Assembly: GCA_964422415.1 (NCBI GenBank)
Contig: CAYRBI010000005.1
Coordinates: 25,614-89,613, forward strand
Direction of reading: 5' to 3'
Source of the DNA: OLB16 sp964422415
GTDB lineage: Bacteria > Hinthialibacterota > Hinthialibacteria > OLB16
Length of the DNA stretch: 64,000 nucleotides
Shown here: positions 1 to 8,926 of the stretch, in pieces
How positions within the stretch are numbered: position 1 is the stretch's first letter
Layout of the letters: each line of letters starts with the position of its first letter
Notes under the pieces: generated by a model
Databases searched by the model: none
The model's input: the letters and a program-made list of their open reading frames with translations, nothing else
What the model was told of the DNA's origin: nothing
Made by a program: the position numbers and the translations under genes

Positions 1-1532
1 TGTCCCTTCTTCTCGATTGGTAAGCTCTCAATCAGGTTTGCTCTCACACGCGGATCGGGATCATTAAACAGGCTCCGGATGGTGGTATCATCAATCTCCC
101 CGGAGGGCAGATGCCCAAACCCCCTTACCGCCGAGGCGCGCACCCGTTCATTCTGATCAGTCAGAAGGCCCTCGATGGTCTCACGCGCGGTGGGATTCTC
201 CGCGAGTTCCGCCAGGATAAGGGTCATGTGCACCCGGTCTTCATCATCCAGTCCGCCTAGTGTCTCTGTCAGACTCTGCACAAAATCCTGATCGATGCGC
301 TGCATGATATGGGTCAAGCTTCTTCTCTCAGTGTCGGAGAGCTGCGAGAAGTTATCGATCAAGTAATCCCTGGAAATACGCCCGATTGTTTTGACCACCA
401 AGCGGGAAGTTTCAGGATCCTGTTCCTTCAAGAGCGGCATCAGATCACGCACCGCCTGATGGCGGCCACGGAATTGGAGGTATTGCACCGCCGCCCGGCG
501 GATGGGCACCGAAGGGTGCTTGAGGAGTTGCTGGAGCGTGGTGTAGGGTATATCGCGTTCAAAACTGAGGAAGTTCTCCATCAAGGTGGAGATCAAGAGG
601 GGATTTGGATTTTCGATCAAAGCCAATTGGAACGAGAAGAACTCCTCACCAAAGTCTCCTCCGAACAGTCTCAGGAAGCGTGTCCGGAGCTCCCGCCGTA
701 CCCATGGGAAATACTCAAAGAAGGTGTTGATAATGCCCCGGTCAGCCAGAAATCGGAGAACTAAACTCCGGGTCTCATGCGGTAACCGGTGCAGACTGTC
801 AACATGGTCACTGATGGTGTCCTTATTGAGAAGGCGGTCAATCAAGGTCAGGGCTTTCTCTTGCGTTTCGTGGGTTCCCGCTCCCAGTCCATGGTAGAGC
901 AAGTCAATCCGGCGAAGGGTGGGACGTGAGATGATCTCGAGTTCGATGGCGCTTCGGCCTGAGGCATTCACCTCCGGAAAAACCTCCCAGAAATCATTGG
1001 GATTTTCAACGGAGATGGCAAGGAGGCTCGAGACCATCACGGAACGGACATTCCTTTGAGAAACTGAGGAAAGCGAAGCAAACAAATCCATGAGCTCGCG
1101 TATATATTGACGTTGCTTGGGATTGTCGGACACCATGTCCAGTGAACGGTTCAGGATCGACTCGACCGCACGCCGTCCCTCCTCACGCACATCCACCACC
1201 GGATCAAAGAGCGAGGCGATGACATCCTGGATTTCACCCAAGCCACCAAACTCACCGATCAACCGTACTGCCGCCTGACGGACCTTCGGCAGAGGCGAGA
1301 GTCTTTGCAGGCTGAGCAAAGGAATGACCGCCTTGCCGCGTCGCTTCAGAGCCGCGAAAGCAGCCTTCGCCACAGCGGAGTTGGAATCCGCGAGCAGAAG
1401 CGAAAACCAGGCGACAGGCCATTCCAGATCGATCTTCGCGAGCAGATCGATAGCTTCCAGGCGTTTTGAAGTTTCACCAGTAAAGAGGACGGACCAAATC
1501 TTGGGATGCTGGTCGTCACGCAGATCAGGCAC
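1..1532 (-). CDS. HEAT-repeat protein, 3' end outside the window
   Basis: The minus strand is open from a GTG at 1532 to the window edge, about 510 residues without a stop, so the C-terminus lies beyond position 1. The translation (beginning PDLRDDQHPKIW) is a chain of paired amphipathic helices with repeated pieces such as HPSVPIRRAAVQYL, DQNERVRASAVRGF and NDPDPRVRANL. These are typical HEAT/PBS-lyase-like repeats that form protein-binding solenoids. No signal peptide or membrane segment is visible. The start lies 6 bases after the stop of the SwrB-like gene and in the same frame, with a GGGGG stretch upstream as a possible ribosome site. It is the last visible member of the flagellar operon. 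Its function is unknown; scaffolding or regulation is inferred only from the fold. Confidence 0.75.
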   Translation of the reverse strand, partial: MPDLRDDQHPKIWSVLFTGETSKRLEAIDLLAKIDLEWPVAWFSLLLADSNSAVAKAAFAALKRRGKAVIPLLSLQRLSPLPKVRQAAVRLIGEFGGLGEIQDVIASLFDPVVDVREEGRRAVESILNRSLDMVSDNPKQRQYIRELMDLFASLSSVSQRNVRSVMVSSLLAISVENPNDFWEVFPEVNASGRSAIELEIISRPTLRRIDLLYHGLGAGTHETQEKALTLIDRLLNKDTISDHVDSLHRLPHETRSLVLRFLADRGIINTFFEYFPWVRRELRTRFLRLFGGDFGEEFFSFQLALIENPNPLLISTLMENFLSFERDIPYTTLQQLLKHPSVPIRRAAVQYLQFRGRHQAVRDLMPLLKEQDPETSRLVVKTIGRISRDYLIDNFSQLSDTERRSLTHIMQRIDQDFVQSLTETLGGLDDEDRVHMTLILAELAENPTARETIEGLLTDQNERVRASAVRGFGHLPSGEIDDTTIRSLFNDPDPRVRANLIESLPIEKKG

Positions 1533-1538
1533 GGAAAA

Positions 1539-2090
1539 TTAGACCCCCGCGAGAGATGATGGCCTATGTTGAGCCATGCGGATCAAGAGTTGTGCCTCTT
1601 GCTTTCCGATTCGCAACTCTTGCGCGATCTGGTCGATGGTCTTGCCTTCGCGGAAAAGGAAGAGTGCGCGCGAGGGAGCATCCTGGCCAATCGGCTCGCT
1701 CTCGGCAATGGGAGATTGCAACTGGTCCACTTCCACTCCGGGAGAGTGAGCGGGTAGGTTCTCTTCCTCAATGACAACTTCCGGGGCGGGCGGTGTGGGT
1801 TCCCTCTGCTGTTGAACTACCTCTTCCACAAACGCCGGCGGAACTTCAGGAGGTGCTTCAGCAGCCAGCGGTTTGGAGAGCTCATTAAAGCGGGTGTTGA
1901 TAAGCTCCCGCTGGGCTTGAGACATCTGAATCACGCGCAGATGATATTGATCCAGTTCCGCGCGTGTGACCCAGTCATCTTGTTGGAGATCGAGGATCCA
2001 GGGGGGAACACGATTTTCTCGCCGTTCCTTCCAGAGGTAGGCCACGGCTGCTCCCAAGACCAGCATGAGAATCCACTGAATCAGTTCCAA
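1539..2090 (-). CDS. SwrB/DUF6115-like flagellar operon membrane protein
   Basis: 183 residues. Residues 4-20 form a single N-terminal membrane helix, followed by a charged segment that is probably coiled coil and then a Pro/Glu-rich linker (about 70-130). A C-terminal helix-turn-helix-like block (FREGKTIDQIAQELRIGKQE) closes the protein. This layout, and the place next to fliA, match SwrB/YlxL and related DUF6115/DUF2802 proteins, which in Bacillus sit beside sigD and help activate flagellar export. The start is a TTG directly after the stop of the upstream small gene; a later ATG (residue 9) would remove most of the membrane helix. Family assignment rests on layout and the C-terminal motif, so it is probable rather than certain. 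Confidence 0.6.
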   Translation of the reverse strand: MELIQWILMLVLGAAVAYLWKERRENRVPPWILDLQQDDWVTRAELDQYHLRVIQMSQAQRELINTRFNELSKPLAAEAPPEVPPAFVEEVVQQQREPTPPAPEVVIEEENLPAHSPGVEVDQLQSPIAESEPIGQDAPSRALFLFREGKTIDQIAQELRIGKQEAQLLIRMAQHRPSSLAGV

Positions 2091-2093
2091 GGA

Positions 2094-2420
2094 TCAAACC
2101 ACAATATCAACAAGTTTCCCGCTCCCTGGCGGGGATACATGGGCAGACTGTTCTGTCGTGTCCAGGGGAAGACGAGCTGATTCTTTGCGTTTCCGGCTGT
2201 TTTCCCCCGGCGATCTCCCCCGGCTACCTGGCTTATCGTCAATCGTCCGTCCCTCGGTATGGGTGGTATCATTGACCTGCGTGGCGTGCTGTTGCGCTTC
2301 CATGGCAGCCACCACACGTGCCTCGATTGGCGCGTGCACCTGTTGTTGGTGCACGAGATTGGAAGGCTGCTGGAGAACCTGTGACCCCTGCACTACTGGA
2401 ATATGGTCGGCAATTCTCAT
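2094..2420 (-). CDS. small conserved flagellar-operon protein of unknown function
   Basis: 108 residues, rich in Gln, His and Arg, with no signal peptide or membrane helix. It starts MRIADHIPVVQ, has a middle segment VNDTTHTEGRTIDD, a basic low-complexity stretch, and ends GSGKLVDIVV. Small proteins with the same pattern (hydrophilic, basic middle, a terminal G-x-x-x-D-I-x-V) are common beside fliA and swrB in flagellar operons of several phyla. The recognition is by pattern only. A strong Shine-Dalgarno, AAAGGAGG, lies 6 bases before the ATG. The gene follows the MITE that ends fliA and is 3 bases upstream of the SwrB-like gene. Function unknown. Confidence 0.6.
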   Translation of the reverse strand: MRIADHIPVVQGSQVLQQPSNLVHQQQVHAPIEARVVAAMEAQQHATQVNDTTHTEGRTIDDKPGSRGRSPGENSRKRKESARLPLDTTEQSAHVSPPGSGKLVDIVV

Positions 2421-2462
2421 GTCAGCCTCCTTTCTCCGCCCTCAAGGCGGTACCGCATCCCC

Positions 2463-2608
2463 TATCAGCCCGTTGAACAATACAATTTTCTACCGGCACC
2501 ATGGATTCCCGGCTTCGCGGGAATGACGATTTCCGAGGGATTTCGCCTATTCTGTCATTCCCGCGAAGGCGGGAATCCACGGTCGCACTCTTATTCAACA
2601 GAATGTTA
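2463..2608. mobile_element. 146-bp MITE, copy 1 (at the fliA stop codon)
   Basis: Non-coding element bounded by TA at 2463-2464 and 2607-2608. Its degenerate terminal inverted repeats are related to ACAGCCTGTTGAA. The inside is a pair of inverted hairpin arms, GGATTCCCG.CTTCGCGGGAATGAC and its reverse complement, separated by about 26 bp. This copy has one mismatch in the left arm and is the most diverged of three. The right-hand TA plus the first element base forms the TAA stop of fliA (2606-2608). Equal length in all three copies and flanking TA are expected of IS630/Tc1-mariner-type MITEs. Confidence 0.85.
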
Positions 2609-3463
2609 TGGGGCCTGCACCGCTCTGGCGAATTCATGCTCCAAGTTCTTTAATCTGGCTCTTAGCCGCGACATGGACTTGGTGTGCAGCTGGCACACCC
2701 GGCTTTCCGTCACGCTCAGGACCTTACCGATTTCCTTAAAGGTCATCTCGTCGTAGTAATACATCGCCACCACAAGCCGTTCTTTTTCAGGGAGGCTCTC
2801 GATCGTACTGGCAAGGATGTTGATCAACTCATCACGGGCCAAAATATCGCGGCAGGTCCGCTCCGTGCGGGCCGCCTGATCTCCACGGGTGGTACGGCTG
2901 TCATCCGACAGGCGCAGCTCTTCATCCAGGCTCAGCACCACGGAACGTGAGGCCATGCTCAGAAGCTGGCGGAACTCCTCAATCGAGAGATCCAAGTGCG
3001 CACTGACCTCCTCATCGTTCGCTGGACGCAGAAACTTGTTCTCGAGCTGGGAGTAAGCATTCTGAAGCTGGTTCATCCGCTTACGCAGCGAACGTGGTAG
3101 CCAATCAACCGCGCGCAGTTCATCAATGATGGCCCCACGGACACGGGGAATGGCATAAGTGATGAACTTGACCTCCCGGTTGGGATCGAAGTTATCGACG
3201 GCGTTGATTAGCCCAATGACACCAGCGGAGTAAAGGTCATCAAAATCCAGAACATCCTGATCAAGGTGGGGATGTGTCACTAGACGATTGAGAACATATT
3301 TAACCACGTAAATATACTGACGGATCATACGATCCCGGGCATGAGCATTACCCTGAACAATTTCCTTCCAGACCTCCGCCTCATCCGGCATTGGTTTGAT
3401 CTTCTGGGTTTTGGCGGTCCGAGACTTGGTCTCTTCCGCGCATTGTGTTGTGTTTCCATCCAT
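2606..3463 (-). CDS. fliA: RNA polymerase sigma factor for flagellar genes (sigma-28)
   Basis: 285 residues. Region 2 is clear (DLYSAGVIGLINAVDNFDP, then ITYAIPRVRGAIIDELR, DWLPRS), followed by region 3 and a region 4 helix-turn-helix (LPEKERLVVAMYYYDEMTFK, EIGKVLSVTESRVCQLHT). This is the group 3 FliA/SigD family, which directs late flagellar and chemotaxis transcription. I chose the ATG at 3463 because AGGGAG lies 9 bases upstream; an in-frame TTG at 3505 would add 14 unconserved residues. It lies downstream of flhF-flhG and an unknown membrane gene, the usual position. Its stop codon is built from the end of a MITE. No FlgM gene is visible nearby. Confidence 0.95.
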   Translation of the reverse strand: MDGNTTQCAEETKSRTAKTQKIKPMPDEAEVWKEIVQGNAHARDRMIRQYIYVVKYVLNRLVTHPHLDQDVLDFDDLYSAGVIGLINAVDNFDPNREVKFITYAIPRVRGAIIDELRAVDWLPRSLRKRMNQLQNAYSQLENKFLRPANDEEVSAHLDLSIEEFRQLLSMASRSVVLSLDEELRLSDDSRTTRGDQAARTERTCRDILARDELINILASTIESLPEKERLVVAMYYYDEMTFKEIGKVLSVTESRVCQLHTKSMSRLRARLKNLEHEFARAVQAP

Positions 3464-3512
3464 GCAAGTAGTCTCCCTATCCCCATGAGTCGCAACCAAG
3501 AGCAAATGCCCT

Positions 3513-4325
3513 TCAGCCCGCGAGTGCCAAATCTCCTTCGTTGGCGTACTTCATGACCTCCACCTTGACCTTTTTCACATTCTGCCTACGCAGCAAATCA
3601 ATATGAGTCGGTTTGAGAAGCGTATGCCGTAACAAGATCGGGGTTCCATCCTCCCCCATCACGGTCTCCGCCACACGCTGGTTCGGTTCAAGATCCTCCA
3701 CCGCGACCCACACAGCCGATTTCATCGTACGCTGGCCCTCAGCTGAGGCACGCCAGTCATTCACATACTCTTCAGAATTCCGGATACTACTTTGGCTGCG
3801 GTTCTGTGACTCGAGTGAGTCCAACATGACACCAATGAGAAAACCGATAAACGCTCCCGTCATCGAGAGGAAAATGGGGAACGCGATGAACCATGTTACC
3901 TTAGACCAAAGCGGCATCGACGGCATATTTGGCAAATAGCGGATGGCCGCCGATAGAACGGAGAGGACGAATGGCACAAAGGCACACAAAGCTGATATTT
4001 GCCTTGTTCGAACCGAAAACGGCTGCATGGATTTATCCTTCATATCCACCGCCAACTTTCTTAGAATACCCCTCCAATCTTTCAGAGTAGCATGATCCGC
4101 GCCCTTTTCCCATAGCAAAGATGGTTCCATCTCGGATCCCACAGATTTTGGAAACAATCCAAGGGGTGGAATCACATCAGACACAGCTGTTGTTTCGATG
4201 CCCTTCATCCCCAATCCAGGGGGATCCACCGCCCAATCCGCGGTAGTCGATTCCAGCCGGTTGATCTGCGCCGCGATCCGGGAGATTCGATCTCTCCTGG
4301 GGGGCAACGAAGCTGCGTAAACCAT
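3513..4325 (-). CDS. membrane protein of unknown function in the flagellar operon
   Basis: 270 residues. The N-terminal half is hydrophilic; two membrane helices follow at about 110-130 and 145-172 (ISALCAFVPFVLSVLSAAIR and a segment ending GAFIGFLIGVMLDSL). The C-terminus (about 208-262) is a small beta-type segment, AVEDLEPNQRVAETVM...LLKPTHIDLLRRQNVKKVKV. That last piece resembles the short domain often found ahead of HD-GYP phosphodiesterase domains, but no HD-GYP domain follows. The ATG is one base after the flhG stop, so translation is probably coupled. A role in flagellar control or cyclic-di-GMP response is a guess from context; I do not recognise a named family. Confidence 0.65.
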   Translation of the reverse strand: MVYAASLPPRRDRISRIAAQINRLESTTADWAVDPPGLGMKGIETTAVSDVIPPLGLFPKSVGSEMEPSLLWEKGADHATLKDWRGILRKLAVDMKDKSMQPFSVRTRQISALCAFVPFVLSVLSAAIRYLPNMPSMPLWSKVTWFIAFPIFLSMTGAFIGFLIGVMLDSLESQNRSQSSIRNSEEYVNDWRASAEGQRTMKSAVWVAVEDLEPNQRVAETVMGEDGTPILLRHTLLKPTHIDLLRRQNVKKVKVEVMKYANEGDLALAG

Positions 4326-4326
4326 A

Positions 4327-5241
4327 TCAAGCTGCCCCCTTCTTCAGATAACTAACAACCCTGCGCCAAAGCGAACTTCCATCTCCGCTGGCCCCATCCG
4401 CGCGGACACTCGCATTCAAGAGTTTAGTTGCAATCGATTGGATCCCGCGCGTGGCGATTCCGTGTGGAATGTCCTCGATAAAAGCCCGTTGATTCCGGAT
4501 TGCGTTGGGCACATCTGGATCCCTCAAAACCTCACCCAAGGGCGAGAGCGGATGACCAAGAAACTTCCCGGCCATCTCCACCATGAAGGCGGAGGTCTTC
4601 CGTGCTTCCCGTTCCGAGGCCGCCATGTTCACCACTAAATGAACCGGTTTGATGGGATCATGAACATGAATGTTCTTGAGCATGTGGTACGCATCCAAAT
4701 ACGCTGTCGGTTCGGGAGTAGTGACAATCAATGCCTCGCCAGCAGCATGGACAAACGACAGCACGCTATCCGAGAGACCCGCGGCGGTATCGATGAGAAC
4801 CAGATCCATTTCGGGGATGAAATCCGCGAATTGATCCATGAGTCCTTCCAGGTCTTTTCCACGCAGCATGGCGAGTTCCGCCACACCATTCGAGGCCGGA
4901 ATCACTTTAACGCCATGGGGATCCTGAACCACAATCTCCCCCAGCCGTTTCTCTCCAGAAATGACATGCGAGAGGTTGAAGCGTGGTTGTAAACCCATTA
5001 AGAGATGGATATTCGCCAGCGAGAGATCGGCATCAATCACCAGAATCTTCCGTCCACGGCGCGCCAGGGCAATCGCCAGATTCGCCACAATATTGGACTT
5101 GCCGACCCCCCCCTTACCGCTCGTAACCGCCAAGGTCCGGACTGGACGGGTATCGACGCGCAGTGAAACCGGCGGCGGAGCCTGAGACATGAGCTCCACC
5201 ATCTCACGTAAACGCTGTGCCTGGTCGATGACTGAAGGCAT
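4327..5241 (-). CDS. flhG: flagellar number regulator FlhG (MinD/ParA-type ATPase)
   Basis: 304 residues with the deviant Walker A motif GKGGVGKS at 42-49, the Walker A' region DADLSLANIH and a downstream LIDTAAGLSD Walker B region. This is the MinD-like FlhG/FleN/YlxH family, which partners the GTPase FlhF and limits flagellar number or position. The N-terminal extension before the P-loop (RLREMVELM) carries the amphipathic helix typical of FlhG, which stimulates FlhF GTP hydrolysis. It follows flhF by 3 bases and is followed by an unknown membrane gene, so it is well inside the operon. Confidence 0.94.
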   Translation of the reverse strand: MPSVIDQAQRLREMVELMSQAPPPVSLRVDTRPVRTLAVTSGKGGVGKSNIVANLAIALARRGRKILVIDADLSLANIHLLMGLQPRFNLSHVISGEKRLGEIVVQDPHGVKVIPASNGVAELAMLRGKDLEGLMDQFADFIPEMDLVLIDTAAGLSDSVLSFVHAAGEALIVTTPEPTAYLDAYHMLKNIHVHDPIKPVHLVVNMAASEREARKTSAFMVEMAGKFLGHPLSPLGEVLRDPDVPNAIRNQRAFIEDIPHGIATRGIQSIATKLLNASVRADGASGDGSSLWRRVVSYLKKGAA

Positions 5242-5244
5242 CCT

Positions 5245-6645
5245 TTAGACCTCGGCTTTCGTTCCCGCCAACACTCCGGCATCTCCATTCCGGTCCGCCG
5301 TTACCGAAGCCAGAATCTCTTCCGCCATCCGGCCTGGATCTACCGGTTCGATGTCCTCGGGCACATTCTGTCCCGTGGTGAGGTACGAAACGGGGATCTT
5401 GGTCAGGTGTTGGATATTGAACGGTGCGGCGTAGTTCCGTGTTTCATCCAATTTCGTAACAATCAGGCTGTGGATGGATAGTGGATTGAAACGCTCGACA
5501 GCTTCCTCGATGTACCGGTCGTTCATGGTCGAGGAAAGGACCAGGAACTTCTCACACTCGGGGATGGGATCCAGGAAACTGCGCAGTTCAGCCATCTGAG
5601 TCTCGTCACGGGGAGACCGTCCAGCGGTATCGATGAAGATCACATCAGCATCGTGACATTTCCTAAGTGCATCGGGCATTTCCTCGGGGCCATACACTAC
5701 TTGGAGATCGAGACGCAGGATCTCCGCGTACTTACGCAGCTGGTCTTCGGCAGCCAAACGGTAGGTGTCCACCGTGATCAATCCCACTTTCGTATGCACC
5801 TTGGGAGTCACCACAAGTCCCGAGGCCAGTTTGGCCAAGGTAGTGGTTTTGCCGACTCCGGTTGGCCCCACCAGCGTAATGATGCGTTGCCCCGTTTCCG
5901 GCTTGGAGACCGGTGGTGTGGTCGTCACCATTCCGGCCAAGAGTTCCTTGAGAATCTTTTGCTCGAACTCCAATCCGGGATGGGGGATGGTCATGAGACG
6001 TACCGCGATCCGGTTGAGCAGTTGCTCGGAGAGCGAGCTTTCCATCAGCCTCTTCATGCAGCCATGCCATTCGACTGGTACCTCGGCCAAAAGACCAAAA
6101 CGGCCCAAAGGTCCCCCTAACGACAGCAACCGTTCCATTGAATTCGCCAGCCGGTCAATGCGGACCTCGAGAGCCTCCAAGCGTGTTGAATCAAAGTCCA
6201 CCCGCGCGGGTTGTTTGGGCTCCGCTGGTGCTGGTGTCACGGTCTGCGTAGACACCGGCTCCATCGGTACAGGATTGGCTGCGGGATTAGTGGCGGCCAC
6301 TGGCGCCGTGTTGTTCTGACGGATGCGCTCGATCTTCGAAAGAAACTCATGCGCGGCATTCTGCGCGGTCGTACATGCGGCCGGGGCCGGACGCTGTTCA
6401 AGGACTGGTGACTGAGCGGTCACCGCCTGAGCACCCCCAGAACGATTGGAAAGGCGCTGTGGTGTATAAAATGGCTGTTGATCCTCAAGGGCCGCCGTGA
6501 TCTCAACTCGCGGTTTCCCCAAGATTCCGAAAAGCCTTCCGGGACAGGTCCGTGTATGCAGAATGACCGCATTTTCGCCGAGCTCGGCACGGACCTTGGC
6601 CATCGCCTGCTGTACAGACGCAGCTTCGAACTTCCTGATTCTCAT
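5245..6645 (-). CDS. flhF: flagellar biosynthesis GTPase FlhF (SRP-type)
   Basis: 466 residues from the ATG at 6645 (MRIRKFEAASVQQAM, the usual FlhF N-terminus). An in-frame TTG upstream would add 26 unconserved residues. The B domain is followed by a Pro/Thr/Ala-rich low-complexity linker, then the N and G domains of SRP GTPases. G1 is VGPTGVGKTTT, G3 IDTAGRSPRD, G4 TKLDETRNYAAP. FlhF directs placement of the flagellar base at the pole. Two GGGGGA tracts precede the start. A 115-bp gap separates it from flhA, the longest gap in this part of the operon apart from those holding MITEs. Confidence 0.94.
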   Translation of the reverse strand: MRIRKFEAASVQQAMAKVRAELGENAVILHTRTCPGRLFGILGKPRVEITAALEDQQPFYTPQRLSNRSGGAQAVTAQSPVLEQRPAPAACTTAQNAAHEFLSKIERIRQNNTAPVAATNPAANPVPMEPVSTQTVTPAPAEPKQPARVDFDSTRLEALEVRIDRLANSMERLLSLGGPLGRFGLLAEVPVEWHGCMKRLMESSLSEQLLNRIAVRLMTIPHPGLEFEQKILKELLAGMVTTTPPVSKPETGQRIITLVGPTGVGKTTTLAKLASGLVVTPKVHTKVGLITVDTYRLAAEDQLRKYAEILRLDLQVVYGPEEMPDALRKCHDADVIFIDTAGRSPRDETQMAELRSFLDPIPECEKFLVLSSTMNDRYIEEAVERFNPLSIHSLIVTKLDETRNYAAPFNIQHLTKIPVSYLTTGQNVPEDIEPVDPGRMAEEILASVTADRNGDAGVLAGTKAEV

Positions 6646-6760
6646 TTCCCCCAAATCCCCCATTTTCCTTGAATCGGTTGTGCACCAGATCCGTCCCCAC
6701 AGAAGAACAGAACCCCAAAACAATCTATCCCCACACAGCCAAATCCTTGGCTAATTCAAA

Positions 6761-8923
6761 TTATGTCCGCCCCGCCCCTTCCCGGCTGGGTTTCTCCGCG
6801 AAGGTCACTGTCCCAATACTCCTCAGGTTGGTGTCTCCAGTCACCTCGGTGTAGGAGAGCACGGTTACCCCGGGGAGTTGACGGCGGATCAAACGACTGA
6901 ATACCAACCGGATCTGCGGATTGGTCAGGATCACAGGATGAACGCCTAGCGAGGCGGCTTCATCCGCTTGTTTTTGGACGGCCGCGAAAAGCCGTCGTGA
7001 CAGGTTCGGATCGAGGGCCGCGAAGGAACCCTGGCTGGATTGCCGCGCCGCATTCTGGATCTCCGCCTCCACCTGAGGATCAAGCAGAATGACGGATACA
7101 GTTCCATCCAGTCCTGTCACGTTCTGGATAATGGAAGGGGCCAAAGCCATTCGTGCGAACTCGGTGAGGGCATCAACCTCCTTGGTAATCGAGAGGTTAT
7201 CCGCCAAGGTCTCCAGGATGAGCCCCAGGTTACGCACCGAGACTCTTTCCGCGAGCAGGTTCTGGAGGATTTTCTGAATCTTCCCAATCCCCAGCGCCTG
7301 CCCGCCCTCGGTGAGTTCCGCCACCACCACCGGTGAATCCGTTTTGATGCCATCGATCAGCTTCTGGGTCTCCTGACGTCCCAGAATCTCGGCGGCATGA
7401 CGGCGGATCACCTCGGTCAGGTGGGTAGCCAGCACAGCGGAAGGCTCAATGACGTTATACCCAGACAGCTCCGCCGAGCCACGGTTCTGCGGGGTAATCC
7501 ATATCGCTGGAACACCGAAGGCTGGCTCGGTGGTGTGAACACCGGGGAGATCGGGTACACCTTCGCCTGGATTAATGGCGAGAAAATGGTCCGGCAGAAC
7601 CTCGCCCATGGCGACCTGTACCCCGCGGATACGGATCGAATATTCATTGGGACCGAGTTGAATGTTATCCCGGATACGAATCTGCGGAACAATGATTCCG
7701 AGTTCGAGCGCGACACTCCGCCGGATCGTGGTCACCTGGTCAAGGAATGTGCCACCACGCGCGCTATCCATGAGCGGTACCAGGTTATAACCAATCATGA
7801 GCTCCATCGAATCCACCTTGAGGAAGCTCTCAACCGGTTCCACTTCCCTCGGAGCTTCTTCAAGGGCCTCACGTTTCTGACGGACCTTGCCCTCATACTC
7901 AACTTGTTCCTGACGGGTCACGAAAAACCACATCACACCCAAGCCCATGGCCATCACGCCAAAGGGGAAGAAGATTCCCCGTGTCTCCGCATTCGCCAGA
8001 GACACCAATGCCAAAAATCCCAACGTCCCGGATGCAACCGCCAAGGCAGCCGGTTGCGACAGAAGTTGCTTGCCCACACTTGTTCCCAGCGTGTCTGTCG
8101 ATGCCGCGCGAGTCACCACGATGCCTGAGGCCGTCGAGACCAACAACGAGGGAATTTGAGAGACAAGACCATCGCCAATGGTGAGAATCGTGTAAGTCGC
8201 GAGTGTTTCCGTTAAACTCAAATTCTCCCGTGTAGCCCCCACGATGATGCCACCGACAACATTGATCAGCGTGATAACCAATCCGGCGATCGCATCGCCC
8301 CTCACGAAACGGCTGGCACCGTCCATGGCACCATAAAAATCCGCTTCCCGCGCCAACGAATCACGTTTGGCACGGGCCTGGTCTTCGTTGATGAGGCCGC
8401 TGTTGAGGTCTTGATCAATCGAGAGCTGCTTACCGGGCATGGCATCCAAGGTGAACCGTGCGGCCACCTCGGCGATACGGCTCGCACCACGGGTGATGAC
8501 GATGAACTGGATGAGCACCAGGATCAGGAATATGACAAAGCCGACAACCGCATTACTTCCCGCCACATAGCGTCCAAAGAACGCAATCACCGCCCCCGCT
8601 TTCTCGCCCGCCTCACCCTCCGCCGGCAACAGGATCAACTTGGTGGTGGCCACATTAAGCGAGAGACGTAACAGGGTGAGCAACAAAATCACACTCGGGA
8701 AGGTCGAGAATTCGAGCGGCCCATTAATATAAAACGAGATCATCAAGACCATCAGTGAAAGGGCGATATTGAGGGAGATCAGGATCGATAATAACGAGGA
8801 TGGCACCGATCCCAGCATGACGACCAAGATGCCAAGGATCCCCAAGGCGGCCAGAAGATTGGCCCGGTTGTCGGGATGCAGAAGACCGCGTGGAGCCTGG
8901 GGAGCATTGCCGGGACCAGCCAT
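6761..8923 (-). CDS. flhA: flagellar type III export gate protein FlhA
   Basis: 720 residues. The first roughly 330 contain eight membrane helices with the conserved LRLSLNVATTK and GDGLVSQIPSLLVSTASGIVVTR segments; the rest is the cytoplasmic chaperone-substrate docking domain. FlhA is the proton-driven export gate of the flagellar type III apparatus. The length is slightly above the family norm (about 690), owing to a short N-terminal extension before the first helix. The start is 3 bases from the flhB stop. Confidence 0.97.
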   Translation of the reverse strand: MAGPGNAPQAPRGLLHPDNRANLLAALGILGILVVMLGSVPSSLLSILISLNIALSLMVLMISFYINGPLEFSTFPSVILLLTLLRLSLNVATTKLILLPAEGEAGEKAGAVIAFFGRYVAGSNAVVGFVIFLILVLIQFIVITRGASRIAEVAARFTLDAMPGKQLSIDQDLNSGLINEDQARAKRDSLAREADFYGAMDGASRFVRGDAIAGLVITLINVVGGIIVGATRENLSLTETLATYTILTIGDGLVSQIPSLLVSTASGIVVTRAASTDTLGTSVGKQLLSQPAALAVASGTLGFLALVSLANAETRGIFFPFGVMAMGLGVMWFFVTRQEQVEYEGKVRQKREALEEAPREVEPVESFLKVDSMELMIGYNLVPLMDSARGGTFLDQVTTIRRSVALELGIIVPQIRIRDNIQLGPNEYSIRIRGVQVAMGEVLPDHFLAINPGEGVPDLPGVHTTEPAFGVPAIWITPQNRGSAELSGYNVIEPSAVLATHLTEVIRRHAAEILGRQETQKLIDGIKTDSPVVVAELTEGGQALGIGKIQKILQNLLAERVSVRNLGLILETLADNLSITKEVDALTEFARMALAPSIIQNVTGLDGTVSVILLDPQVEAEIQNAARQSSQGSFAALDPNLSRRLFAAVQKQADEAASLGVHPVILTNPQIRLVFSRLIRRQLPGVTVLSYTEVTGDTNLRSIGTVTFAEKPSREGAGRT

Positions 8924-8926
8924 CGC

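Noticed and set aside
309..1542. Plus-strand reading frames of 70-150 codons at the left edge
   Set aside because: The minus strand has one continuous frame with clear HEAT repeats over the same bases; the plus frames are its shadows.
6646..6723. 26-residue N-terminal extension of FlhF from a TTG
   Set aside because: The extension has no family similarity and the internal ATG gives the usual MRIRKF start.
6737..6752. Hairpin AGCCAA-ATCC-TTGGCT as a terminator between flhA and flhF
   Set aside because: The stem is only six base pairs and no T run follows on the minus strand; flhF-flhG are expected to be co-transcribed with flhA.
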